DNA of 64,000 nucleotides from NCBI GenBank assembly GCA_034509425.1, contig JAVTVJ010001870.1:144960-208959 (forward strand), given 5' to 3'. Position numbers and translations under genes: made by a program. The notes beneath the pieces are model-generated. The model had not been told where the DNA came from. It saw only the letters and a program-made list of their open reading frames with translations, and did not search any database. Origin of the DNA: Eopsaltria australis. Its lineage: Eukaryota > Chordata > Aves > Passeriformes > Petroicidae. This document shows positions 23,801 through 35,900 of this stretch, piece by piece (position 1 is the first letter of the stretch; every line of letters begins with the position of its first letter).

Positions 23801-26440
23801 ATGCTATTCCCACTCCTGCCAGGCTCCCCTTGGGCAGCCCAGCACTGCCAAGGTGCTTACTGGACTGCCTTCCACAGCACCTTCCTCTTCTCAGAGCCAA
23901 AAAGCAAGATGAGCTTTGAATGTTCCCTGTGTGCACTTGCACTCTGGTGTCCTGCTCCACTACTTCTCCTTGGGGCCACTGCCTCCTCCTTGGTCACATT
24001 CCCATGCCCGTGACCTCCATCCGTATTACCTGTCCATCCCCATCAACCTCTGAGCACTGACTCAACATCCTGACAGGCACAAGCCACTCCTGATGGAAGG
24101 AGGAAGATAGTCCCCACAGCCCTCTCATCAAGAAGCCCCTCTAAAACCATTCTAATGAGATTCTCCTTAGGGCCCCTGTCAGCTCTGCCTTTCTTTGCAG
24201 GCTCCTTTGACAGACGGATGTCAGTTCAGGGAAAGCTCTTTGATGTTCTTCATCTTAATGAAAGTGATCCTCCGGCAGGCACTGTCTCCTCTGCCTCCAG
24301 GCAACTGTGGTCTAGCAGTGTCAGGCTACTCTGTGCTTTGTCATACTGGATCCTAATTAGTGGCTGGCTCCTGCTGCTTCTGAAGGCAACAGGGAAAACA
24401 TCCCTCTGGCTGCAGTGGAGCAGGAGGTAGGGGATGGGAAAGTCGGTGTCCAGAGAAATGGCAAGGGTCTGTGTGAGTCCCTTCCCATCCTCCTCAAATA
24501 TTACTGTTGTCCCTCTTTCTGTCTTTCCTCTGCTCATCCAAAGATAGGGATAGATGTGTAGGCAGCTCTATGTCTGCTGCCTGGCTACCACTGACCTGTA
24601 GGGCACACACATGCTGCTTTGGGTGAGAGAGAAAGGACAGAGATTCCCCCAGGCCACTCACTTGGGGCTAACTAAGTGCTGAGAAAAGGTGAACCTAATG
24701 GGAGATGCACTCCAGGGTGAGAAAACATAGATTACAGGATCCCTCCTTCGGACTTTTCCACTGATAATGTGTTGCACCTTTTTGATTCAAGTGGTTGGCT
24801 GATGTTCAAGCTCCGATAATTTTGTTTTCCCTTAAGGAGACATATTAACAATACATCTAGGAAGTTCTCTGGGGACACGCTTTGTGTCTGTAAAGTACTA
24901 CTTTGGTAAGTCAAAAACTAGGAGGCAATTTCTTTGCTGCCCAAACTGCTATATTTCAGCTTTTCTTAGTGGTCTTTTACTTCCTGTCTGCAGTTTCATT
25001 GTTTTATCAGAATACGCTGGTTTCTTTCCTCTCTCAAACACAACACTTTTATCCCATACCTCCTACTTTTGGGAAATGGTGCATGCCTATGTTTAGATGA
25101 TGCCTATTAATGCTGCAAACAGGAGGTTGATTGTATCCTGGAACCGTCTTCAAGAAAGACAGAAGCTAAATTCATCTGTTTAAAGGACATTCGATCGGTT
25201 TGTTGCAGAACTTATTCAAAATCCAGTCAGATCCTCCATCCTCATCCACAAGCAAATGCAATCTCCCAAGCAATCATTACACCTGCAGCATCTCTTTTAT
25301 TCAGCTCTGTCAGACACTCACAGCCCTGTCCTGGATTCCTCCCTGCCTTCCCAGTGGGGATGTGTGTGTGGCCGCACAGTTCTGCATCTATTTGTACCTG
25401 TGTACTGGAGCTTTGGAAGTGATCATTATATTGCTATGTGCAGCACAGTGCAGGACTCGTTTCTTTCCATGGCTCTCCCTATCATTTCTCCAGGATACCT
25501 GACAAAGCTTGGTCCCATCACAGTTTTGGAGGCAAGGTGTACAGTGAGCTGCCTCACTCTTCTGCCCCTATCTTACAGGTCACTGTGGGCACATTCAGGC
25601 TGCAAGAAGACCAGATCTGACTGCATTGAAGTTATGTGGCCAGTCAATCCATAGGGAAGGCACTGCTCAGCTTTGGTATTTCAGGGCTACAACCTGGATA
25701 GCTGGAGAGGTTTTTTTGCACTGCTGTAAAATACCAGATTTCTGGAAGCTACTGGAAGGCATAGATAAGTATCTTGGGCAACTTCTGACACCCCAAACAC
25801 TGCGGTGTAATGAAAAAATCTTTGGGTTAATACAACTGAGATATGGTTATCAGAATTTAAATTTAAATTATATTTAGAACACTTGGTGGTTTTTGTCTTT
25901 GAGCTTTGTTTGTATATGAGCTTCTTAACTCAGCCACAGCCTTCCTTTTATTTTACAGAAGCACATAAATTTTCATGCAGAATTCTCAAACCTCAAAACT
26001 GTCCCCTCTTCATCTGACACCAGTAAGTTCTTTAAGGGGAATGGTGGTTGAGAGACCTGGAGGCAAATTGCTAGGCTTAGCAAGGATGGTAGAGAGGGGA
26101 AGGGTAGAGAAGATTACAGAACAAAATCCACAGCTGCTCTTTGGAGGACATGGAGGGAGCAGGGAGGAGTGGAGAAAGGGAAGTGGTTGTCCTTAAAGAA
26201 GTAGAGAGTCAGGGAGCTGCTGGCCCCTCTCTGGAGGGCTCTGCTTGGCTGGGCAGCTTATTAACTGAAATGGAAAGAAAATGGAGAAGATTCAGGGCAG
26301 CGCAGCAGATAGAGGGGCAAGGAAGGCCTGACTGATGAGGGGAGATTAAGCACTAACTGTGTTTATCTTTGCTAAGTGATGACTAAGAGGACGTGTGATA
26401 ACCCTCTTGCCATCTGAGAGACATGAATAACTATGTGCAA

Positions 26441-26461
26441 GTGTGTGTGTGTATGTGTGTG
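26441..26461. repeat. Short (GT)n tract
   Basis: About 20 bp of GT repeat with one GTAT interruption. Confidence 0.6.
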
Positions 26462-26729
26462 GGCATGATCTAGGGTGGTGACAGGGACAAGGCATTTCAA
26501 AGAGCCAGACCCCAGTGGTTACCCTGCCCCTGCACAGTCTCAAGGGCAGGCAGAATCCCCTCACAGCACCAAATAAGGATCAGTCACTAGGGGAGACAGA
26601 AGAGGTGAGGGTAGTGGATTTGAATCAAGTGGGAGATGGAATGGGAAGGAATATAAGGAAATCTTGTTGCTCCATCTCCAGATCAGTGATCCCTCCTGCC
26701 CTGCCCCTCCATTTTCCATGTTATCACAA

Positions 26730-26942
26730 AAAACTACCCTTCACTTGCTCTGCCTCAGTCTCCTCACCTCAGACTCTTCACTCTCCTCACTCCCCTCTTT
26801 TCTTTGTATTTCCTTATTGTCTTCATTCTTGCTCACTCTGTTCAGTTTCTTCTCTCTGTTGCACATGCCCTTCTTCTCCTTGTTTTTCATTTCCTTTGCC
26901 CATTTCTCTCTCCCCCTGCCCCTCCACCCCCCTTCTTTTTCA
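26730..26942. other. Polypyrimidine tract ending in CAG
   Basis: About 210 bp are almost entirely C and T on the + strand and end in CTTCTTTTTCAGCAG at about 26942. It resembles an oversized splice acceptor, but no convincing exon with a donor follows, so I treat it as a compositional tract. Confidence 0.45.
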
Positions 26943-29900
26943 GCAGGTAGATCTGCATCGATGATTGAAGGTTCATTTTCCTTTTATTCTGTGGGTGACA
27001 AATTCTGACTTGGATAATCACTTGTGAAAAATCAAGAGAGAAGCCAGCTGCTCCAGTGTCACAGAAACTAGTTGTGATGTTCATGAGGACCGATGGTGGG
27101 CAGGGTGAGGGGTGGGAGGGTGCTGTGCAGGGCAGGGAGATGTTCTTCTTTCCCTTCACAGCATGGGAGGGTGGACTGGGAGTTGATATGTTTGCTGAAC
27201 ACATCTAGGGCATGTGGTAAATCTCTTCCTCAGGCAATTTTGATCTAAGTGAGGAAAACCAGAATGTGTTTCCTGAGTTCTGACCTCACGGGGAAAACTG
27301 GGTTTTGACCTTCAAGTTGAAGAGGAAAGATGTTAGAACCATGCAGAGATTTGACTGCATTGAGAGGTGTGTGGCAGACTGTGCATGTTCATATTACTGG
27401 CTCCAGCTTCAATTAATGTGCCCAGAGAGTGCTTGGGCAGAGCCCTACCTTGGCACACCATGTTGAAGCAAGCATTTGAAGAGGCCTTGCTCATTCAAGC
27501 TATGTCACCACCGGCCTGCTAAGATGTCACCGCACAGGTGACATCCCTTCCACAGAACACCAGCAACCTCTTAGCACTTGTGTGAGTAGTTCTGATGTGG
27601 GCAGTGGTTTGTATTCACTGAACTGGCTTTGTCAGGGTTGCCCTCCTGTCGAGCTCATGATCCTTCTCTCCAAGGAAATGGGTGGATGTAGAATGATCCT
27701 TCCTTCTGCCTTGCAAGAGCTGAGTCACTGCTGTTTACACCAGAGGGAGCTCTCTGTGTCTCATGGCACAGTAGTGCTCACAAAAGCAGCAATGGCCATG
27801 GTACTGGGGCTCCATCAGGCAGGAAATCTAGGTTTGCTGGTGCACCACAGAGAGCCTCAGTTTCCTCAAATGGAAACTCTTCTGCTTGCTTCTCTTTTCC
27901 TGTAGCCCATGTGGAGCCACCAGGAAGCTGCAAAGTTCTCAGTATGAACTTATCCGCTGAGGTGAAGTGTGCTTGTTTCTCCCACAGGGGTATCCCTTTT
28001 GCTTTTAGGCTTTTGTGCTTTCAAAGGCAGAGATTCACCATCTTGCTGTTGGTGAACAGGAAGAGTCAGGTCTGTGGCATTAGGAAACCACAGCAGATCC
28101 AGACTGAAAGATGCCACCGACCTATCCAGCTGTCTTTTTGTTCTTGGCAGCTCAGTCCTTGGAGTCATCAACCTGCAGGCCCCAATGGCATGGTGGCACT
28201 TACACTCTCAGCACTTCTATTTCTGTCTGAGAAGGCATTCCCCTTTGCTCTGGAGGAAGCTTTCTTCCTGGGACACAGGGGAATGAGTAGTGGGTAAAGA
28301 CAGATGGTAGGAACAGGCAGACCTTTGGGCTAATCTGCACTGTTCCACCTAGACTTCTCTAATGCTCCTCTTCAGCGCCATGGAATTCACTATACAGAGA
28401 GGTGGGAGAAGAACAAAGGTGTTAGATAAAGAGAGAGAGGAATCTGAAAGTGGAAGGCAGCATGACTAAAGGAGGTAGATAGAAGGCGGATCTGACTGGG
28501 GCTGGAGGTGACTGTGGGACCTGGGTTGGTGCATGTGCAGAGCTGTGACCAAGCAGAAAACAGAACTACATGAAACATGGCCATAAGGGAGTCACAGGGG
28601 TGAAAACTCTCAAAGTTAGAGACCAGCCTTTTCTGCAAGGAAGACCACAATTCCACTGACTTAAGAGATGATTCTCCTCACTCCCCTACCTCCCTCACAC
28701 CTTAACTGGACTGCCTATAGCTGTCAGACAGGTATTGCCTGACTCTTCCAGGAACAGCACATTTCATAAACCCAAGGCTCTCCAGCTCTTCTAGGACCAG
28801 ACTGAGGGAAGGAGCAACTATGTTATTAAGTTAAAAGGTGTGTTAGCACCTGGGGCAGTGAAAGTCACATGTTTGATGAATTCCTGGGGTCCTAATGAGA
28901 AATACCAGCACACAAAACACCTCCTGTAGGAGACAGAGGTTGGGAGTAGGGGTGGTGGGAAAAGAAGGGCTAGCTGATTGCTGAGGGTACCAGAGCTGTC
29001 CAGGAAGGGACCAGGGAGGAAGAGTGAGTGTGTGAACATGTGTGAAAAGGAAAAAGGCAAGAAAGAAATGAAAAAAAGGCTGTGTGTCTTTGTTCACTCT
29101 CCTTATTGCTTTATTAATAACAAACTAATGACTTGATGCCACTCTCCCACCCCACTGTCTGCTTGGCCCTCTGCTCAGCAGCCTCCACTGATAGGGAGGG
29201 ACAGTACCACTGAGGATGCCTCAGAAGGTGCTGGATGGGCTGCCCTGGCTGTGTGGTTTTCTCTCACTCCTCCAGCCTCCCTTTTTCTCATTCACCAATA
29301 CAGCTTTGATGCGGCTCAGTGAGAATTTCCATTTATATTTCAGCCTTGCCTGTGACACCGTCCCCGAGTCCCTGCAGCTCTGACACATGATTTCCCGCTC
29401 CCCCAAATGCTCTGCTTGGCTCAGCCGCTCGTTCTGCTCAGCCTCTTTGCCATTCCTCATCCCACCATGCAATCTTCCCCTCTCCCTCCGACCATCCCCC
29501 AATGCCGCTGCTGACGCCTGCTCTTTCAGTCACTCCATCTTTCCCTGACATGTCTCAGCCCCTCTCCCTGTGCTCCCAATTAGCACAGTCACCAGGTTCA
29601 GGCAGGCAGCTGGTGCATCCAAGGCTGGACGGGGAAAAGATGGGGATTTCTGCTTCAGAGCCAAGCCACATGCAGGCTCTCCAGTACCTGAGGCTGCTCT
29701 TATGAATACTCAGCCTTTGGCCTTGCCTTGCAGGGAAGAAGTCACAGCCCAGGCTCCTAAGGGGGTGGAAGAGTGACCCCCACATCCCTGTTCACAGCTC
29801 CTGCCCAAAAAGTCTGTCCTACACAGCTACAAGGTGACATATTTGGTGTCCCTTGCTCACGCTGGCTGGCTGGGCAACTGGATGAGCAGAGGTTTCCCCC

Positions 29901-32900
29901 AAGAGACTTCAAAAGCATAGATGTGTACTAAATCTGTGTCCTCCAGATTGAATAGGTGGGGCAGGCCCATACTTCCATGGGTTTTTGAAGTGTACAGGCT
30001 TTGAAATAACCTCTGAGCATTAGATCTCAAAAACCCAGAGATTGGGGGCCAGAGTTTACCAAGCCTCCTGCACAAGCAGCCCTGCTCTCACCCAAAGCCA
30101 AGAGAGCCACTGCACCCAACATCTTGACAGCAGAACAATTTTCCAGTGGTGGATACTTGTCCTTCTTTGCCAAGCTCCTGTTGCACTCCCTGGGGGAGGA
30201 TGCTCAGGGATTTAAATGAGGCTGAGAAGCAGATGTTGCCCTCATTAGAACAGAAAATGTAACACATAGAAAAGGAGAGGAGGAGAGAGGGGGGGAAGGG
30301 AGGTGCAAGACAAATACTCTCACTGTCAGTGGGAACAATTACCTTGGTTTTGGGTAGGGGTGGTGTGTTCCTGGCTTGCTCCTCTTTATTGGGATTAGAG
30401 TGGAGAACAGTGTGGGCAGGCAGAGCCTTGAGGCAGAGGGGCTCTGATTACACATGGCCAAAGGGCATCAGGAGGCAACGACTTCTGAAGCACACACCGA
30501 GGCAGTGCTCCCTCCTGCTCGCTGCACCTCAGAACACAGATACCACCTAAGGAGCCTCTTGTCAAGTCAAATGTGGCGTCAGGAGACTCCAGGAGTCCCT
30601 TCCTGCTTAGGAGCCAGGTAGGGCTCATGCTGATGTAAAGAAGGGAGAATATCCAACAAGAACAGAGCAAAAGGGAGGACATTGGGGGCCACCATCTTAG
30701 GAAGGCTGGGGTTCTTGGAAACTGTCAGAGAAGGTGGAACATGGTATAGTGACAAACACTGGTCACAAATGGTTTAGCCTTGGATGGAAAGGCTTCCCTT
30801 ACCTCAGGAGGCAGTCCCAGCTCTGAGAGGGAGACATTTGGCTGAGAAGATCTCCTGATCTCACTACCTGCAGGGACCATGTGTGGTCCCTTTCTGTTCC
30901 CCCATCCCTCAAAGCAGCCACCTGAGCAGAGAAGATCAAAGTCTGCAGCATTGCAAAATCAGTTCCTCTTTCTCCTGTCCCAAACAGTGGTTCCCCTTTC
31001 CTTTCCCCTTTCCATGCACAGTCTGTTCAGAGGGTAAGCTCATGGGAGCAGCCCTGCTCATCAACATAGTCAGCATTTAGAAAATACCACAGCTGAAACT
31101 ACCTTGTGCTCAGGTCCCTTCACAGGAGGACTGATGACACTGTGTCTGCCAGCAGCCAAGCAGGGAAGGTGCCCTCCCCGGGAGCACTTCCACTTCCTTC
31201 CCACCTCCACACCTCGGCCTTTTGGTATCTAGCACATCTCCCTGCTCTTTTTAGCCTACCTTCTGTGAGGTCTCTAGGAGTCCTACAGGTTCCTTTTATT
31301 TCAGCAGACTTCCCTTGAAGCACCTGAAGAGAAAGTTACATTCCAGTGCTTCCCAGGCACACGAGGAGCCTCCCTTCCACCCTCGTGTCTGCATCCCAGT
31401 GACAGCAGAGGGCAATGACTGTGGGAGCTACACTGTAAAGATGCTGAACTCTAACTTTGTGTTTCCCCCAGAGAGCAAAAGAGGGAGTGGGAATGGCCAC
31501 CCAGAGCTCCTGTGGCACAGGACAAGGCTGATGCAGAGTCAGATGCTGCAGGTGAAAGGAGAGAGGACTGGTGGCCATGGTGGGAACTGGATACTAAAAT
31601 CACAGCAGGCTTCTTTTGAAAGCCTCAGTCAAAACACTTCTGCAACTCTGAAGGGGTCATTTGATTTACAGATTTTGACTATTAAAGAGTAAACTTAGTA
31701 CCTAATGAGTCCTGCACCTGCAGGAAAAATCATGTGAAGAAGAGAAGAGTATTTCCCTGTGGAACATCAAGAAGGAAAAAAATGTAGTAGGAACAAACTG
31801 GGAAAAATACAGTGCCTGGCAGGGGAATCTGAGAAGGTGGGGAATGTATGGTAGAGGGGGAAGGCAGGCCTTGAGAAGCAGTGGCAGAGCAGGGGACAGG
31901 GTTCTGGGACTGCAAGAAAAGGTAGATGGGGCAGGTGGGAGGAGTGGAAGACAGAGGTTCAAAGCAACAGTGGTTGTGAGGCAATTCGCAGTGGTCGTGT
32001 TTGGTGTTGTGCAGACATAGGTAGCAGTGTAGTCTGAATGCCAAAGGGTCTGATCCCAGAGTGGAAGTAAAAAATTAATGTTCACAGGATTGTGGGATGT
32101 TCTGACATTGTTTTGCACTTAGATCACCACAGGATAGGAAATAACACCAAACCAGGCAGATACCTATAGAAACCCTTTCTCAGTGAATTAGGCTGAGAAC
32201 GGAGGAAAACAGGGAGTCAAAGAAAGGCTCTGAGAACGGCTTAGCCTGATCCCAGCACTGGCTGCTGTGAGGTCAGAGCCCTGCCTTGGATTAATGTCCC
32301 ACAGTCTTCACTGTGCTGCCCCAGGAGGACACTCCTTTCTCTGGAAGGAGAGAACATTATTTTCTTCATTCATTTTAGAGGTGGCCTTTTCTGAGAACCT
32401 CTGTACTCATTTGTCTTCTGGCCAAGGCTGGCTTGGCACTGGGCTTCTCCAACAGCTTGATGGGCTGCTGTTGACACCACTGACAGCTGAGGAAGCACAG
32501 CCCTTCATGTATGAACACTCTGAGCAACCTTGGGCTTTTCCTTCTTTTGTCTTCTCCTGATTGAAGAGTTCGCAAGCCGAGCGTTGCTGCCTGCAGGTCT
32601 CCCTGACGAGTGCCTCTGAATGTTTCAGGCAGTAACCTGGAGAGCACTTGCTATCTGATTAAAGAGATGAGGCTCCATTAGTGGAGAGAGGGAGCAGGAT
32701 GTGAAGGAGAGTGAGAGGCCTGCCATCAGGCAGGGTCCCTGCTCAGTGCTTTAGGCTGTCCCTCTCTCAGTGCCATCCATCAATTTAACCCAATACGATG
32801 CTGTGGTTTTAAGTGACTCTAGCGTCAGAAACTCTGTCAGGCACGAGATTTATGGGGTGATGTGCAACAGAGCTGCTTCCTCTGCCAAGTCACACGTTTG

Positions 32901-35900
32901 ACTCTTTTTCTTTCCTTCCCAATACTTGTGGACCTAGAAAATTAGGTTCTCACTGGCTCCTCAAACTCATTTGTGTGATGGGAGAAAAAGACAGCTTTTC
33001 TGCAGTGGATTGAAGGAAGACAGGGAGGCTGTGGAGAATGGATCAGTGTGGGGCATGATGGGGCGAGAAAGACCCAGAATAGACTCAGGACAGTTTTCAA
33101 GAGTAATCCAGAGCACTTTTTTCCCCCCCTCTTTTTCTTTGCTTGCTGCCAAGCTCTCTGTGCCCAACACTTATCTACAAGGATGAACTTTATGCTGAGA
33201 CATCACAGCCCTTTTGGATCTCCTCAATAGGCTCATAGCTGTCAAGAGTTTGCTCCTTTATTCATAGCAGGAGGCTCACCAGTGCTGTCAGGAGCCTGTT
33301 GGCTCCAACAGTTTTCTGTGATAACTGGCAACCTGCCTGGCTCTGGGTCTCCCAGGACAGCTAAGGCCGTGCATGCCAATCAAAGTGTGGCATCAGCTGG
33401 GGATGACTGTAGTCACCTCTCAGGTCTCTTTGCCAAAAGATATCCAGAGAGCCAGTCCCGGTGACACTGGAAGCTCCAGCTTCCACAGTATCCTGACTGG
33501 ATGCTCAGAAGGGTCACGTAGGGAAGGTACTTTGGAAAAGGATGTGGTGGAGGTGAGAAGCAAGAGGAGGAGCAATGGAAGACAGACAGGAAGAGGGGCC
33601 CTGAGAAAAGCAGCAAGCATGAAATAAGTGTGTATCAGTAGCTCATGAATCAAGAAGCGTGCAGCTCTCGAGTGCTTTGCTTTCCTGATGGTCTTCTGCT
33701 TAATGCACTCTGTGCTTGTCCCCTTAGATCCCATTTCTGTCAGATTTAGCAGTGGCCCTGTTAGCCTCACACTAGGTTACCAGTTTGTGGTGAAAGCATG
33801 AAGAGAGAAGCCCCCAACCACCCCTGGCAGAGCAGCTGTCAAAGTAGATTGGTTTCCAGCCCCTCGCCAGCTGCCCCCAGCACCAACTGTCTGTGCAAGT
33901 TAAGAGCCTTCTCCTGAGTTGCTGAGAACTGCCACAGCTAGCCTGTATCATTCACAGCATCCATGAGCATGGAGCTGCTGTCCGGACATCGTGTGCCCTG
34001 CAGCTCCTTGGGCACTCAGCTGGTACAGAAGGGGAGCAGGAGGTGTTTGTGTGCACGTGTGCACTCACAGAGGCACAACACGCACGCTTCAGCTGCACAA
34101 CTGTTCAACAGCAGCCTGGGCAGCACCCCACAGCCACAACCCAAGCTGCCACTTGGACTGTCACAGGCTCACACTGAGCAAGTGGGCACACGGGGAGGGT
34201 GGACACAGGCAGACACATGCAGAGAGCCTGAGCACACGGGTGATGAGAGCTCTGAGTGTACATGAGCACAAAGCCCTGTGCATGCAGTGAACAAACGTGC
34301 ATGGGCACACCACGAAGTGTCTTGTCCACCCCTCCGTCCAGCCACTGTAGGTAAAGCTTGTTTTGTGTGATATGACATTGTGTCTCCCCTTGCCACTTGG
34401 TGGGTTTTACAATCTTCTCTCTCAGCTATATGATATGGGTTGATTTGGCCCTCTCACACCAAAACCTCCTGCCACCTCTGTATGCCCATGCACATGGCTC
34501 TGTTCCCCTTCTACACTCCTCACCCCCATCCTCCTTCAGCTGGGTGTGTGCCCATTGATGAGAAGACCTGGCTCTCTAGACCTGGATGGGGTGGTTTATT
34601 CTTTGTCAGCCAAAAGCCCAATTCCTGAATTCATCTGAAAGAATAAAAATATTTTTACATGCTCCACTTCTCGTCCCTCACCCCTGTATTTCTCACTGCC
34701 CCTCATGGGTTCTGGCTGCTGCTCTGGGCTTGAAGGTGTTATTAACATTACAAAAAGGGTTGTCACTTCGCAGCAGTGAGGTGAAAAAAAAAAAGACACT
34801 GCAATTATGAATTTTTTAAGAAAGCCAGAGGGAGGATGCACCTATAGGGTGACGGAGAAGCAGTGGTCTGCCCTCATCGCCCTGCCTGCCTTCCCCTTTC
34901 TCCTCCTCTCCTGCCCTCCCTGTTCTTACACTCATCTCTCTACCCTCTTTTCTTTTCCTTCCCTGTCTGTTCACTCCCTGCTGATGTCCTGGCATGGCAC
35001 TACCTGCCACGGGCAGCATCACTGCACCTTAATTAGGTCCTGCACATTTCTGCAGATGAATGCCACTGTCAGCGGGAGAACTGCACCAGCCTCCCCCACC
35101 TCTGCACACAGAGCCTCCTGCTTCCTCCCCATCCCCTGCTAAACAGACCTGTCACAAGAACATGTATCCATAATGGCCCTCTGTGATAGTAATTTTTTTT
35201 ATGGGTGCACCGAGGAGGAAAAGGCAACAAAAAATGAAGATGGCCCCATGGTGATGGAAATTACTGCATCGAGTAATGTCTGTGGGGGAGCTTTCTGGGA
35301 GAAAGAGCATGAGAGTAGGGGTGAGTGAAACACATGGAAGGCCCAAGGGTTTATTTACTGATCAAGCCAAATCTTGACTGACTTTGTCAGGAAATGCAGC
35401 CTTCATACCCCAGACCCACTCTCACAGACTGCTGGTGTCTAGTGCAATGATGGAGGAGGGAGGGAACAGGGCTGGAAGGTTGGGGGAGAACTCCCAGTGT
35501 ACGCAGGAGGCAGGAGAAATTGTGGTTGTCACTAGGTGAGAGGGACATATGTCACTAGATGAGAGGGTTGTGCATGGAACCAGCTGTGAAAGGCTCAGGA
35601 GCCTTCCTGGTGTGTTGGTCACCCACTGATTGTGCAAGGGAACTCATACTTCTCCCTGGTCTTTCAGCCTGGCAGTGGGTGAGGATACTCAGCAGAAGGA
35701 TGACACTGTGATTTGCTCCTGGAGACCACAGCCACAATAATTTGGGGAAAAGCCCTGGATGGCTCCAGCAGCCATCACAACAGCCTGCTTGACATTGTGG
35801 GTGCTTGTTCTTGCTGGCAGTGGAGGCAGTCTGGGAGGATGGATTTCAGCTCTCCTTGTCGTATCACTTCCCCTCGCCTGCCCTGTTCTGACCCAGATAC

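Noticed and set aside
26943..27006. Possible exon after the polypyrimidine tract
   Set aside because: The acceptor is good, but no donor or homologous coding sequence follows.
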